Below are positions 12,590 through 23,634 of a DNA stretch of 64,000 nt, piece by piece. The notes under the pieces were generated by a model that saw only the letters and a list, made by a program, of their open reading frames with translations, made no database searches and was not told where the DNA came from. Position numbers and translations under genes: made by a program. Positions within the stretch are counted from its first letter, which is position 1. Every line of letters begins with the position of its first letter. The stretch comes from Liolophura sinensis (taxonomy: Eukaryota; Mollusca; Polyplacophora; Chitonida; Chitonidae): contig NC_088295.1 of the NCBI RefSeq assembly GCF_032854445.1, positions 3,844,501 through 3,908,500 on the forward strand, read 5' to 3'.

Positions 12590-15500
12590 TGAATGTATGT
12601 ACTCTTTGTATTTTGTCTCAGTTTCGTTAATATGTTGATCTTTAATCGCATCAGCAGTGATGAGAGCAAAGCCTTTTCTGATCACATATGCCTTTATCGG
12701 CCTATACACCATACTGCATTTCTGATTTTAACAACTGCGCATTTATAATGTTTTATACGTCAATATGTAGTGTTTACTGCTTTCATTACTGATGGTGTGG
12801 TAAAAAAAATCAGTTTAGTCGAAGTACTCCATTTACGTTAGTTACTCGTGGCCAATATATATAGCCAGCTTTGTAAATGCAGCTCCAAAATCATTTGAAA
12901 GAATACTGTTTGTATTGAACTTTTGCTCCGTCCAGATTGCAACGGTGTAATTGTCGACTTTCTCAAAATTGGGCATAGGCAGACCTTGCTTTGTATAGGC
13001 CTGAACGTGGAACCTGTTGTGATTTAATGGAGGAGAAGGCTGTATATGTCAGACGTACTTTTTAGCGTTTTACGCTGTACACACTGACACACGTCTCCTC
13101 GACACCACAGATATGTCCGTAGTGGAAATGACTGAGACATAATAGCATATTGGACAGTTAGGAATTGCAAACAATATCTATCGTTTTAAGCTTGAATGGA
13201 GACGTACGAAGAGCGACAATGGTAACCAGCCATATATTCAACTATAACAGACGAGAATGCAGGGTTCAGAAAAACTGAATCTGCTATCTACAATCCTCTA
13301 TGTATGATCATGGCTGTCTCATTAACTACAGTCGTTCGTAAAAGGCGGGTTAATAACACTGGGGCAAGACTCAAACAATACAAAAATTTTGCATCACATA
13401 AAAGTTAATAACGTATTAATTTTGATTTGGACTTTTCAATACGACCAGAACTACAAACCCCTATAGGCCTAAATAGCACATGGAGACTTACAGCATGAAG
13501 GGCACTGTTGAGAAACCTTAAAAGTCCGAACTTACGGCCACTTTATCACCCTGTATCACTCCACCAACCACATGTATGCCCACACCGCATTACCTTATCC
13601 TGTCCCAAAACCCTAGCTTCCTCAATGTAACCTGACCCTGTCCGTACCCTACCACCCCGTCCCCGCCTGTGAGAGTGAGAGGTACGCGTGATTTGAGCGG
13701 GAGAATTGTGTCCACAGTTGAGCTTGGTTATTCACCGCATTCGTCTGCTGAGTGACAACCCCTGTACCGGAGAGCCGCTGTCACAGTACGTATACCTACA
13801 TGTTCAATGTCCAGGGTCCCTATATGTATTTAGACACAGGATTATATGCGACCTTGACGAACTGTGGAACATTTCGACTGTCTGAACCCCACTAAAGATG
13901 TCTGAAACCGTAAGTTTTCTCAACTCTTATTTCACCTTCGTGACTTTAAGCCAAATATAGGTACATGTGCAGCATACAATTGTTTAGTTGTAGTTCATTC
14001 ATTTGGTTATGGTTGTGTACTGGGGGCTACAAAACCCGTCAGGGGCATGCCTTCAGGCTCTGTATAAATATATAGACCTGCATGGGCCTGAACAATCGAC
14101 CCCTTATTGTTGACATACACCCATGTAGTCTTTCTGAATGTTACGTTGTGTGGAATGGCTTCGGACTGGCTTAGTACGTGCATGCATGTAGGCTGATTTA
14201 GTACTAAGTCTGTATTCTCACCTCCCACAGTCGAGGACATAAGCCTCTGTTCACAAGTTACATTTTGTTTGAAGCTATTTATCTCCATCTTATATGTAGC
14301 CCTCTTTACCTTCTCTTGAATTCATGTTTCTGAACTACAAGTCCCGGATTTCATTTGAATCTCTCAGCATGTCTTCACACTAGTAGCAGATTGCATGTAC
14401 AAAGCTAACAATTGTTGACTGAAAAATTTATTGACAGAATTTAACACATGGTACTGCGGTATATGGTGGTTTTCTAACATCTTCTTGATTCAAATCCCAG
14501 TATAATGCAGTTTTTAAATAAATGAATGTATAAATCTCACTTAAAGGGATACAGAATGATTTCTGTCTGGCTGTTGTGAGCGATATGTAAGTCCGGGCTA
14601 TGTTTAGGCTATTCAGCCTAAGCTGGATTTTAGTTAGGCCTATGGCAGATTTATTTGAACGTGACCAAAGGTGCTAGGTGTAAGTCTGCAAATCTGCTCT
14701 GCCGATTATGTATCCCGGCTTTAACACTGCTATCATATTTGCAAAAGCAAATACGCCATGTTTACACACGGTGGTATGTTAATCAAGCTTTCCAATAAAC
14801 AGATTAACCCATTCTCAAGGCTGTGACAAAGGCAAGAAACAATATAATAGGTAGGTATAATATAACAAGTACCGTAATGGACAAAGCTGGTGACTATAGC
14901 ATGCGGTGACAAGTTTAAACACAAAAGGGAAGGACAAAGGGGGAATGGGCTAAACAATGAGAACAAGATTGAACAAAAATGCATGGCCAATATAGCGAAA
15001 AACTGGCAATGTCTGGAACAGACGCAATTTTGAGACATGAGCATATTGTTTATTATGCTCTTATTAAAGTTTGATGGAAACATGATACAGGGACAGGCAA
15101 ACTCAATACCACGTAAAGGTGTGGCGTACATCGCCCATTCGGGCGGAAAACGCCAGTGCAAACCAAAAGCCCCCCCCTCTACCCCCCCCCCCCCCCCGTG
15201 TAAAGGGACAGGAAAAAGTGGACCAAACTGAAAGCTGCGTGGAGGTGTATACTGTTGCATTTCTGCATTGCAAACTGTGTCTCAGTGACGTACAGGATAT
15301 TAATTTAGAAAAATTGTCTTCTATATACAAGGTGTAATATTTATAAGCACGTTGGGCGTACACCAGCTGTAAATTTAAATAACTTTGTGGGATATGTAAC
15401 CATAAATAGAGCAGAGAAGCCGGTGCATGTGAGAAAAACGATGTAGATAAATACCATGCGCGGAAATGCCACGTGCTGAACAGCCAGGTGACAAATTGTC

Positions 15501-17399
15501 CTACCACGCATTATGGCCCTCTCGTGTGTGAAATGTCAAAGGGTTACGCCGGAACTCTTCTAATGCCCCAATGTTCGGTCAACTCATCATATCAATATGA
15601 ATACAACATTGCCCAACTCCCATTTACTTTCTGCACTCTGTCGATTCGCTTAGTATCATTAATTATAAGTTACTAATTAGTGCTTTCGTTACTTGGCTTC
15701 GTTGGACGGAACACAAATTAAAGTGCGGACCTCGGTTGATTTAAACTTTTCACTTGACTGTGATTACATGTTGTTCTCACCTACTCAAGAGACTTTGTAA
15801 CGTAAGAGTTGTATGCATGTACAGTAGCCGAGGATATCGCGAGTTGGCTTCGAACACAGGACTTCATATACTTCTCTTGTCGATAACTTACCTGATTTAC
15901 CTGTCAAAAATTCAAGATAAGGGACATGCTGAATGTCACCAGGGATACAATTTGCATCCGTTGTAAGGAATATTACAACTAGGAAATTGACAGAGTACGT
16001 ACAGTGTTTATATCAACTTTGGCTGGGAATTCGTTTATGTCATATCGATATCCATTTCACAAAACCGGGACCAGTCATCAGAAAGGGTTGAACACTAATA
16101 TGGCTGCCGCTGCTTTGGTTTTACTCCCCTTGAATTATGGTTTTTCTTCAAACAAATCCCCCGACCTGGTCGTCTTCTTGAAAGATGATTAAGTGACTTA
16201 AATTTTGATAAACGTCTGGGGCGGGTTTCACGAAGTTTTTAAGAATACAGTACTATGATTCTTTTTTGTAAGCCAAACACTTATAATACTATATTCATAT
16301 ATATGTAGTGTTTCATTTCCTTCCTCGAAACACTCCAAGCTCTTAAAAAGAAAATACCGACACTTCATTGATCTTGTTTCGTTGGATGAGCGTTATCCAG
16401 TATAGATATAGATCGAAGAACGACAGAGTGGAGATCCAGATGCTGTATTCTAAGCCAGGCCGTAAACATAGGAGTACACCAGGTTTGCGTAATGCACTCT
16501 ACATATAGTTTACACATACATACGCGATGCGCTAGAACATTGTTTTATGATGTATATGCATATATCGTAGCAGACCATAGCAAGTTTCATGAAAACGGGA
16601 CGCTACAGTATTCTAGCATAAGATTCCAGAGATGCACAAAAATGACAGTTCACTGTCAGACATGCACGTAGATCTACAGAAGTAACTAACGTGACTACTA
16701 CAGCATCTATTTCAATGAAATGGGCCAGGCGGTGTGGGTTGGGTCAGGTATGGAGCCACATTGAACTTTCTGTGCATGTCCTGGACTTTCAGTCTGCCCC
16801 AGATGCAAGTTGCTGGCATGGATACCGCGTGTAAGTAGCCCATAATCATGTGACATTAGGTGTACATGTACGCATGTATAAACTGAAACCAATGTTCCTC
16901 TGAACCAAGCATTGAGCTGTGCTGACAGAATGGATTGTATTCCAGCCACATGGTGATTGAATGTTTAAATAGCGTAACCGATACACTGTCAGATCGTTGT
17001 CTTCGAAAGTGAACTACAAATCTATATAGAATCTGTTACGCAGCGCGAAAAAAAAACCTTGCCAAGAAAATAGCTTGATCCCATACAACTTATATACCTG
17101 AAGACAACGTTCTCTGCTGACTTACCTGTGGCCATGAAAAGTTTGAACCGTAAACATTTTGCTCCCAAATATTCCTTTGGAGCAATTTCCTAAACATCGA
17201 CATTGGTTCCTTTCAATGTCGATTCCATTCTTCAATGGGTTTTGTCTGAACTGAGAAGAAATTCAGTAGTTTTTGCACTCAGTCGGATACAATTCGGCAT
17301 TGATTTCCCCTCAATGTCTTTGAAAAGAGCAGCAGGGAGGGCGAGCGCACCAGCCACCGAGGCCCCCAGGTACTTTTCAGACCATGGCGCGCCCATTAA
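12587..17399. other. No gene recognised
   Basis: About 4.8 kb without a supported gene. An ATG TCT GAA ACC directly followed by GTAAGTTTTC at 13898-13919 resembles a minimal first coding exon but has no visible partner. Poly-C tracts lie at 15170-15177 and 15182-15197. Short open frames here overlap on both strands and carry no recognisable domain. Confidence 0.45.
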
Positions 17400-17455
17400 T
17401 TATTGATTAATTATGGCTGGGAGGATTTTGTGCTCCATATATACCAAGCGACAAC

Positions 17456-18540
17456 ATGACTACTATGGACGAGCTAATCGAAAGAGATTCTTGTAGAAAT
17501 GCCCTATCCTGTCCCCGAGGGCCAACACTTCATCGACTTGGATGACCAGGTCCCTCCCCCTGTCAGGCTCCCAGCCCATGAGTGGGTCACGGTTCTTAAT
17601 GATGTCAAAGAAAAGTTTGAAGTTGATGGTGCCACTGCGGTCTTCTCTACATTGAGGGTGGAAGCAGAAGATGCGCTCGACATTGGCGATATCGAGATCG
17701 CTGATGGAATGCATGCCAGGGCTGGCCGACTGGCTCTGGATGCTTGTATGTCTGACGAGAGGGCAGCACAGCTACTTGCCGCACTTCCTGAGGGTGAGTA
17801 CATCCTAAAAATCACAGGGCTAGCACAGACCAAGTCTTGGGGGAAAGGTCTGAAGGCGACTGGTTCATAGAAGACAAGTTTGACCCAGTGAAAACAGAGA
17901 GGAAGAAAGGGGAAGGGATCGTTGAGATTTCAAAATACACAAAGTCTGGGGCCCTTACTGGCATTGACAGGCCTTACTATGAGAATGCCTACCCAGTCAC
18001 AGCGGTCGTGTATAGGCTTTACCCCCTCAGAGACCCAGACCCTACCAACATAGCCCCACTGAGGGACCTCAACTGTGTGGCCCAGAGAGTGGTAGAACAG
18101 TTTGAAGGTGCCTTGAGAGGCCAGGGACTTACATCCACAATGCGCCAGAAAATAAGGATTGGGAAGAGAGGGTCCATGAGACTGGAGCCTCGGTTGAAGA
18201 TGTGGCAGACCTACCAAATTCTTAAGCGGGCAATCATCCTGCGAGACATCGCTGGTGAAGACATATATAACAGTGGCAAGTACCAGTTTGGTGGCAATAG
18301 AGTTAGAGGTAAAGTAGAACTCATCTGCCACAACGACCACGCCTGGCCCAAAGACCTCCACTTCGCCCAAAGCAGAGATATCCACTTCTATGAGGGTGAC
18401 ATCTGGCAGGCCATTCAGGAAGCCACCCAGGGCAAGCCATTAGCGGTCTGGCTTCTTGGTAGACAAGACAAGAGGCTTTCCGTTGACCAGTTCGTGCTCC
18501 AGGACGGCCGCACCTACAGGACACAAGAGACTCACGAAAG
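17456..18540 (+). pseudogene. N-terminal part of a large element protein (PolB-like?)
   Basis: The first ATG (MTTMDELIERD) follows an AT-rich TATATA stretch about 15 bp upstream. The reading changes frame near 17490 and again at a GGGGG run near 17846, then stays open to 18540. The product has an acidic N-terminal region, a patch beginning IRIGKRGSMRLEPRLK, and a conserved-looking CHNDHAWPKDLHF. I associate the HNDHAW-type motif with the region before the exonuclease/polymerase domains of protein-primed B-family polymerases in large mobile elements, but no catalytic motif is present before the break. Other element proteins are possible. Confidence 0.4.
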
Positions 18541-18953
18541 ACCTGGAGAAGTTTGGGCCAAGTCAGTGGGCTTCGTTTATAAATGCGGGAGAGAGCATCG
18601 GCGACCTCTCCAGCATGTTTTGTGGCAAGAGGTTCAGCCTCCCTATAACGTGAAGCTACATCAACCATGGTGAGAGCATATTTGTAGGTATTGCGGCCAC
18701 GAGGGAGGCGGTCATGAGGGAGAAAGAGCTGGTCAGCTTGATGGACCTCATTAGGCACACTAACATCAAACTTTGGCCTTGGAATGTACCTTGGAGCAGG
18801 TAGGTAGATCTGCCAGATGGCCTGTTTCTTCAGCCAGGCCCGGGCCACATCTTCAGAGACTTTTGCAGCAGAAGCTAGGTTTTTGATGGCTGAAATGCCT
18901 TTCCAGTACCCCCGTGAGCTGTAGTACACATTAGACAGCTTACTGGTCGACAT
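18540..18953 (-). pseudogene. Retroviral-type (rve) integrase, truncated before second catalytic Asp
   Basis: Start at ATG 18953 (MSTSKLSNVYYSSRGYWKG). Residues 1-60 form a helical N-terminal region that includes WLKKQAIWQIYLPAPR. The catalytic core then begins: EVHQADQLFLPHDRLP holds the first acidic residue, and TMVDVASRYREAEPL is a typical core strand. After TWPKLLQV the expected D-x-G-x-E-F segment is absent, because the sequence switches at 18540 to the inverse of the + strand gene. The second Asp and the Glu of the DDE triad are therefore lost. The start overlaps the end of the next upstream gene by 14 bases. Confidence 0.72.
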
Positions 18954-19218
18954 GGCTTGCAAGATATTCCAGCAGTCTAATCCGTCTCCAACAGGCAGAA
19001 GCCACATGCTCAGGCAGCCGCCCGGTCGTCGCTCGGATATTTGTCGGCCCACACAGCACCTCTGCTGCGAATCATGCCATGTCCCGTTCACCGAGGCGCC
19101 ACGAGTCTCGATGAGCTACATCAATCATAGTATGGGCCAGAGGGCCGAGGCCTTCATGCCGTCGGGCGCAGTGGCCCACTTGGAGCATCGCACTGTAGAC
19201 TTCCTCTGGGAGCCCCAT
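18940..19218 (-). pseudogene. Small element protein upstream of the integrase, one in-frame TGA
   Basis: Reads from ATG at 19218 (MGLPEEVYSAMLQVGHCARR) to TAA at 18940-18942, about 92 codons. One in-frame TGA lies near the middle (after RLGERDMA), where a CGA Arg codon would fit. The product is helical and Arg-rich (TTGRLPEHVASACWRRIRLL). The stop overlaps the integrase ATG, which suggests a compact polycistron-like layout. I do not recognise the function. Confidence 0.45.
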
Positions 19219-19221
19219 CTT

Positions 19222-19257
19222 GTATATATACTATAGTACTTGTACTATACTATATAT
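19222..19257. repeat. AT-rich hairpin between element genes
   Basis: An arm GTATATATACTATAGTAC (19222-19239) faces a near-complementary arm (19242-19257) across a 2-nt loop, with one mismatch and a short terminal offset. It lies just upstream of the ATG at 19218, between two minus-strand frames, and could be a promoter, terminator or cruciform site. Confidence 0.6.
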
Positions 19258-19286
19258 CTGAGCGGCAAAAAACATCAGGGAGAAAT

Positions 19287-19727
19287 TCAAACCCACCATA
19301 CCACTACGGTCGTGCCGGCGATGGAACAGTTGATTCGGATAACTTGGTGAGTTTGTAGGGCAGTCGCGGTCATTCCCAAGAAAACGAAGGCGATCTCGCG
19401 GTCTTTTTGGCCTTCGCTCGGGGCGTAGAAGTCAGAGAGTTGGGGCTCGGACCTCAAGGAATCAAGATTATGCCCGGTGACTTTGGCGTACTCGCGCATC
19501 GCCACATCGACGTCGCGGAAAGTCTGGACAGCGTGGTTCTGGCGTCGAAGCTCTTCAATGGTCCAGTTCAGGCGCTCAGTGCGTCGGCGAGACCATGCCG
19601 CTTGGCCAGCCTGCAGTTGCTCAACTGCCACATCATGGTGCTTCCGTTCCTCTTCAACGCCGGAGCTCCTCAGCATAGAGGAGAGGTAGTTGCTGCCGCT
19701 GAACGCCAGAACTCGATGCTCATATGT
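19287..19727 (-). pseudogene. Coiled-coil element protein fragment
   Basis: The minus-strand frame has an internal ATG at 19676 (MLRSSGVEEERKHHD), and the frame is also open upstream to the junction with the retroelement. The product is rich in Glu, Gln and Arg with heptad-like spacing (DVAVEQLQAGQAAWSRRRTE), then LSDFYAPSEGQKDREIAF and a hydrophobic stretch (VFLGMTATAL) near the C-terminus, as in a small virion-like or membrane-anchored protein. High GC and no introns tie it to the integrase fragment. Function unknown. Confidence 0.45.
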
Positions 19728-20636
19728 TCGATGCTCATATGCATATACCGTACAAAGACGTATCCACATGCGATTTCTCTACTCTCTATACTACGATTCC
19801 TCACAAAGATCTTATTGAAAGAATATCGTCCTTAATTGTCTCGGTATTTACTAAAACTGGTCACCGTTACATTAACGTCAGAAGCAATAAAGCTTTCTTT
19901 AGTTCTACTCTTTATAAAGGTTACCACTCATGGGATGTTACATTATTTATTGTAAAAGCGTTCAGAATCTCTGGCGATCTGCATTGTGATCAACCACATA
20001 GACGGCGCTGTTATCACTATGTACATATCTATCATGTACATGGTATTTAACAACATAGATGGCGTTGGTTGCCCAGTGTAACCGTCTATCTTGTATGTCA
20101 TGTGTAACATCATAGATGCATGGCGCCTCTTGTAGCATGAGATCTTTACATATTAACGGGAAAGACGTAATTGTCCGTTACTTTTGAATTATAATCTGAT
20201 CGGTTAGGGTGTGTAACGCTCGTCATTTTCAAACTGTATCTAATACCGCTTAACCTGGGGCTAGGGGCCGTAAAGGTAGCCATGCTAATTACATCAGCAT
20301 GATGCCTTTATGAACAGTTGCAATGAAAGCGCGACCGAGATACTTGTTTAGCTGTTATTTGACATGGAACTCACTCACGGACTACGAATTTGAACTTTGA
20401 TATGGAATTCATGCCTGGAATATTCATTGTCTGCTCGGCATCATTGAAAACTGATGACCGCTTCTCTCTTGTGTGTTACCGGCTTTATTTCTTACTTATA
20501 TAATTTCTTACATACCTTTTGTCTTCGGGAGTTGGTGTTAAACGTTGTTGTGCAAATGGATCTTGCGATTATCGATTTGGAACGCCCTTTACGGGCTACG
20601 AATGGTATAGGAATGTCGGACTTGACTTATATTTAT
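19728..20636 (+). mobile_element. Partial upstream copy of Penelope-like element (pseudo-LTR unit)
   Basis: 19728-19950 matches 22728-22950 of the main copy (RT motif A region) almost base for base. It then jumps to 19958-20008, which matches 23577-23626, so about 630 bp of RT is deleted. 20280-20636 matches 23628-23983, the 3' end of the main copy. A segment at 20009-20279 has no counterpart in the main copy. Head-to-tail partial copies of this type are the usual 'pseudo-LTR' arrangement of Penelope-like elements. A duplicated CGATGCTCATATG word sits at the left junction (about 19711-19740). Confidence 0.85.
20280..20636 (+). repeat. Direct repeat (pseudo-LTR), left member
   Basis: About 357 bp nearly identical to 23628-23983. 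It begins CATGCTAATTACATCAGC and ends around GGACTTGAC(GC)TTATATTTA. This is the shared 3' end of both tandem copies of the Penelope-like element. Confidence 0.85.
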
Positions 20637-20768
20637 AACCTGTGCATGCCCCGATTCTGCTGGTGGTTTTTGACCTCGAGGCGAGGCCTCTCCACAATTA
20701 TACCAATAACTATGAACTACAAAAATATGCATAGGACTAACGCTGGGAATAGTGGTGCATGTTCGTAG

Positions 20769-21883
20769 GGTGAGTCAATAAATGAATCGTTTGCACTAAG
20801 ACCCATTTCCATCCAAATACCGGATATATTTGAGAGCATTAAACATGGTATTTCCACCAAACCGTGTTCTATCCAACTGAACGATTGTTTGACACTGAAT
20901 TCCCAAAGCAAACATTTAACTATTTCCAAATGTGGACATACCAATTGTCTTACATGTCCATCATTTGATACATCCGCCACTTTTATTTCCTCACTGACTG
21001 GTAAATGTTATTCGGTAAATTCCTACGTTAACTTAAGTTGTATTGCGTCCAATTGTATTTACTTGGTAACATGCAAGAGTGTGGTCAGCAGTATGTTGGG
21101 AAGACCACCCAGAAACTACATTTACGGGTAAACGGGCATCGTAAGTCCGTGCGCAAGAAACAATTGCTAATAGGCAAGCATTTCTCTGCCTCCGACCATG
21201 ACTGGGACCATTTCAGCATTCAAATAACAGAATCGGTTTATCCATCAACAAATAAGACTGCTGTCGAATTTGAACGTAAAATCCGTGACCGTGAGCTTTT
21301 CTGGATGCTAGAGATTGGCTCAGTCTTCCCATATGGGTTGAATGATAACGTTATGGGAATCGGCAATGTAACATCTAGCCAACCATATGACTCCATCGAA
21401 ACAAATTTATTCAAATACCATAAACGTAGACCTCGCAGTCATGGTAGGAGGAAGTTCAACAGAAACATGATTCACAAACACGTTACAGTTAGCTATTTAG
21501 TAGGATTGTCGTATGACACCAATAGCATGCATGCTCTACGCACAGTTTTATATGTACTGCCATTGAACTTGTTAAAACAGGTCGTTCAAGACGTATCCAA
21601 TAACATACACAATTTTAATGTTCCACCTCACCTTGTACGTCTGTGTCAAGACATATCGTATTTTCGATTGTATCGCCCTGTAAATACAATTGAAACTCAA
21701 CACGATCGACTCTTTTTGAAGATAAAGTATTTAGACAGTGGCCTTGATCTAATTAACCTACCACCCATCTTTAATGAACCTGATGTTCGTAGTGCTGTGC
21801 CTAATTATTTTAATATCCAAGAGCCACCTTGCATATCCTATGAGTATACAAAGCCTATCGCTTCCAAAATTTTCAATTATTCT
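20769..21883 (+). pseudogene. GIY-YIG endonuclease region of the Penelope-like element
   Basis: The frame is open from 20769, just after a TAG. A Cys/His cluster (KCGHTNCLTC) precedes the GIY-YIG core. The 'GIY' strand reads CIYLVTC and the 'YIG' strand QYVGKT, with a one-base loss between them at about 21070. A basic helix follows (LHLRVNGHRKS), then the C-terminal acidic motif ELFWMLEIGSVFPYGLN, typical of Penelope endonucleases. A linker of about 190 residues runs to a TAG at 21884-21886; the same frame continues beyond it into RT. Confidence 0.75.
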
Positions 21884-21886
21884 TAG

Positions 21887-23634
21887 GCCATCAAGGAGTT
21901 CGATTTGGCGATGTATACTTCTGGCGGCTATAACTGTGATTGTGAATCCTCAGTTTTTACCTACGACAAATGTAAACATGTCCTGACTGGTGACCTTAAT
22001 ATTATTAAGAATCATGATCTAAGGAATCTCTTTGTGAGGGGTCCTAAGTATAGAGAAAAGAGTAGTGTCAACATTCGATCAAACAAAAAAAATATCATCT
22101 CGGCACTTGAGGAGTATGTTAAAAAATGGTCAAAACGGAAGAAAGTGGATTCTTCCGTACTTAACGATTGGCTTGAGATTGTCAAAAAGAAAGTTACTTT
22201 AACTACACACCGTCTTGATGCTCTACATAAAGTTAAAAAGGTTCTAAAGGATCCCACTGTGCAAGAAACACTCGCTGACCTTCATAGTAAATTTGTCATC
22301 ACTGTAGCAGACAAGGCTCCTAATAATGTCATCTTTATTTGCAAGAATTATTATTATCAAATTCTTGTTCGAGAGATATGTGCATCTACAACGACATCCA
22401 CGTATTCTGCTACTACATGTACTCTGGAGGAACTATTTAACAAAAATAAAACCTGTCTTAAAGAAAGGCGCATAAATATACCTACCCGTCACACAGAAAT
22501 ACCACAACTTTACTGGATTCCTAAAATGCATAAATCCCCATACAAGGCTCGATTTATTGCAGGTTCAAGAAGCTGTACCACCAAACTCTTGTCAACCCTA
22601 CTTACGAGAGCGTTACAAGAAGTAAAGTCATTTTGGAATAAGTACTGTTGTGCCATAACAAAACATTCAGCTGTCAACTGCATGTGGATTCTTAACAACT
22701 CCAAACGTCTTACAGAAGAACTTGATGCTCATATGCATATACCGTACAAAGACGTATCCACATGCGATTTCTCTACTCTCTATACTACGATTCCTCACAA
22801 AGATCTTATTGAAAGAATATCGTCGTTAATTGTCTCGGTATTTACTAAAACTGGTCACCATTACATTAACGTCAGAAGCAATAAAGCTTTCTTTAGTTCT
22901 ACTCTTTATAAAGGTTACCACTCTTAAGGGATGTTACATTATTTATTGAATTACTTGAATTTCTCATTAATAACTTCTTTGTGAAATTTGGAGATACCAT
23001 TTACCATCAGTGCATAGGTATTCCAATGGGTATCAATTATGCGCCTCTTTTGGCAGACCTATACCTGTTTTCATATGAATACGACTATATGCAGAAATTA
23101 CTTAAAAGTAATATCTTTAAAGCTCGATCCTTTTCATTTACCAAGCGGTATATTGATGATCTACTGGCGTTAAATAATCCCCATATTGCTGAAGCGGTGA
23201 AGGAAATCCATCCGCCTTCATTGGATTTAAAGGAGACAACAGATAGTCCTGATGGTACATCTTATTTGGATCTATATCTGTACAAAGACGGACAAGGTCT
23301 CCTTTCACGCCGCCTTTACGACAAAAGGGATCATTTCAATTTTGATATTGTAAATTATCCTTATTTAGATAGCAATATACCAAAGGGTCTTGCATATGGC
23401 GTATACATATCTCGCCTTGTAGCATTTGTCAGATCTTGCGTTAATTGTGATGACTTTAATCTGCGTCACAAGTTGCTAGTTCAAAAACTAGTTTGTCAAG
23501 GATACTCAAACGCCTTCATTCTAAGTTTCTCAAATTTTATAATGAATATAACACTCTCGTTGGCAGGTATGGACAAAGTGTTCAGAATCTCTGGCGATCT
23601 GCATTGTGATCAACCACATAGACGGCCATGCTAA
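21887..23634 (+). pseudogene. Reverse transcriptase of the Penelope-like element
   Basis: Frame one (to 22927) starts with the CxC linker (GGYNCDCESS). It includes QLYWIPKMHKSPYKARFIAG (early RT motifs) and DFSTLYTTIPHKDL (motif A, first catalytic Asp). A 2-nt excess at 22925-22928, relative to the upstream partial copy, shifts the frame. Frame two (22981-23634) carries GIPMGINYAPLLADLYL (motif B) and KRYIDDLLALN (motif C, the catalytic DD), then thumb-like sequence. The upstream copy keeps the unshifted reading (YHSWDVTLF), so the shift is specific to this copy. Confidence 0.82.

Larger units (their letters stand above)
17400..19727. mobile_element. GC-rich Polinton/Maverick-like remnant
   Basis: This block is markedly richer in GC than its flanks and contains closely packed coding frames without introns. 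A + strand gene start runs to 18540; three minus-strand gene fragments lie at 18540-19727, one of them a retroviral-type integrase. An integrase beside a polymerase-like protein and small structural-type proteins suggests a Polinton/Maverick-type or related large DNA element. The order is rearranged (see junction at 18540) and the right side is cut by a Penelope-like element at about 19727. Family assignment is inference. Confidence 0.55.

Noticed and set aside
18456-18653. + strand frame ending DLEKFGPSQWASFINAG
   Set aside because: It is the antisense shadow of the integrase core (TWPKLLQV and upstream), which has the recognisable domain.
20766-21886. Selenocysteine recoding in the Penelope-like element, as reported for some Naiads
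   Set aside because: The interrupting stops are TAG, not TGA, and the other breaks are frameshifts; decay is sufficient.
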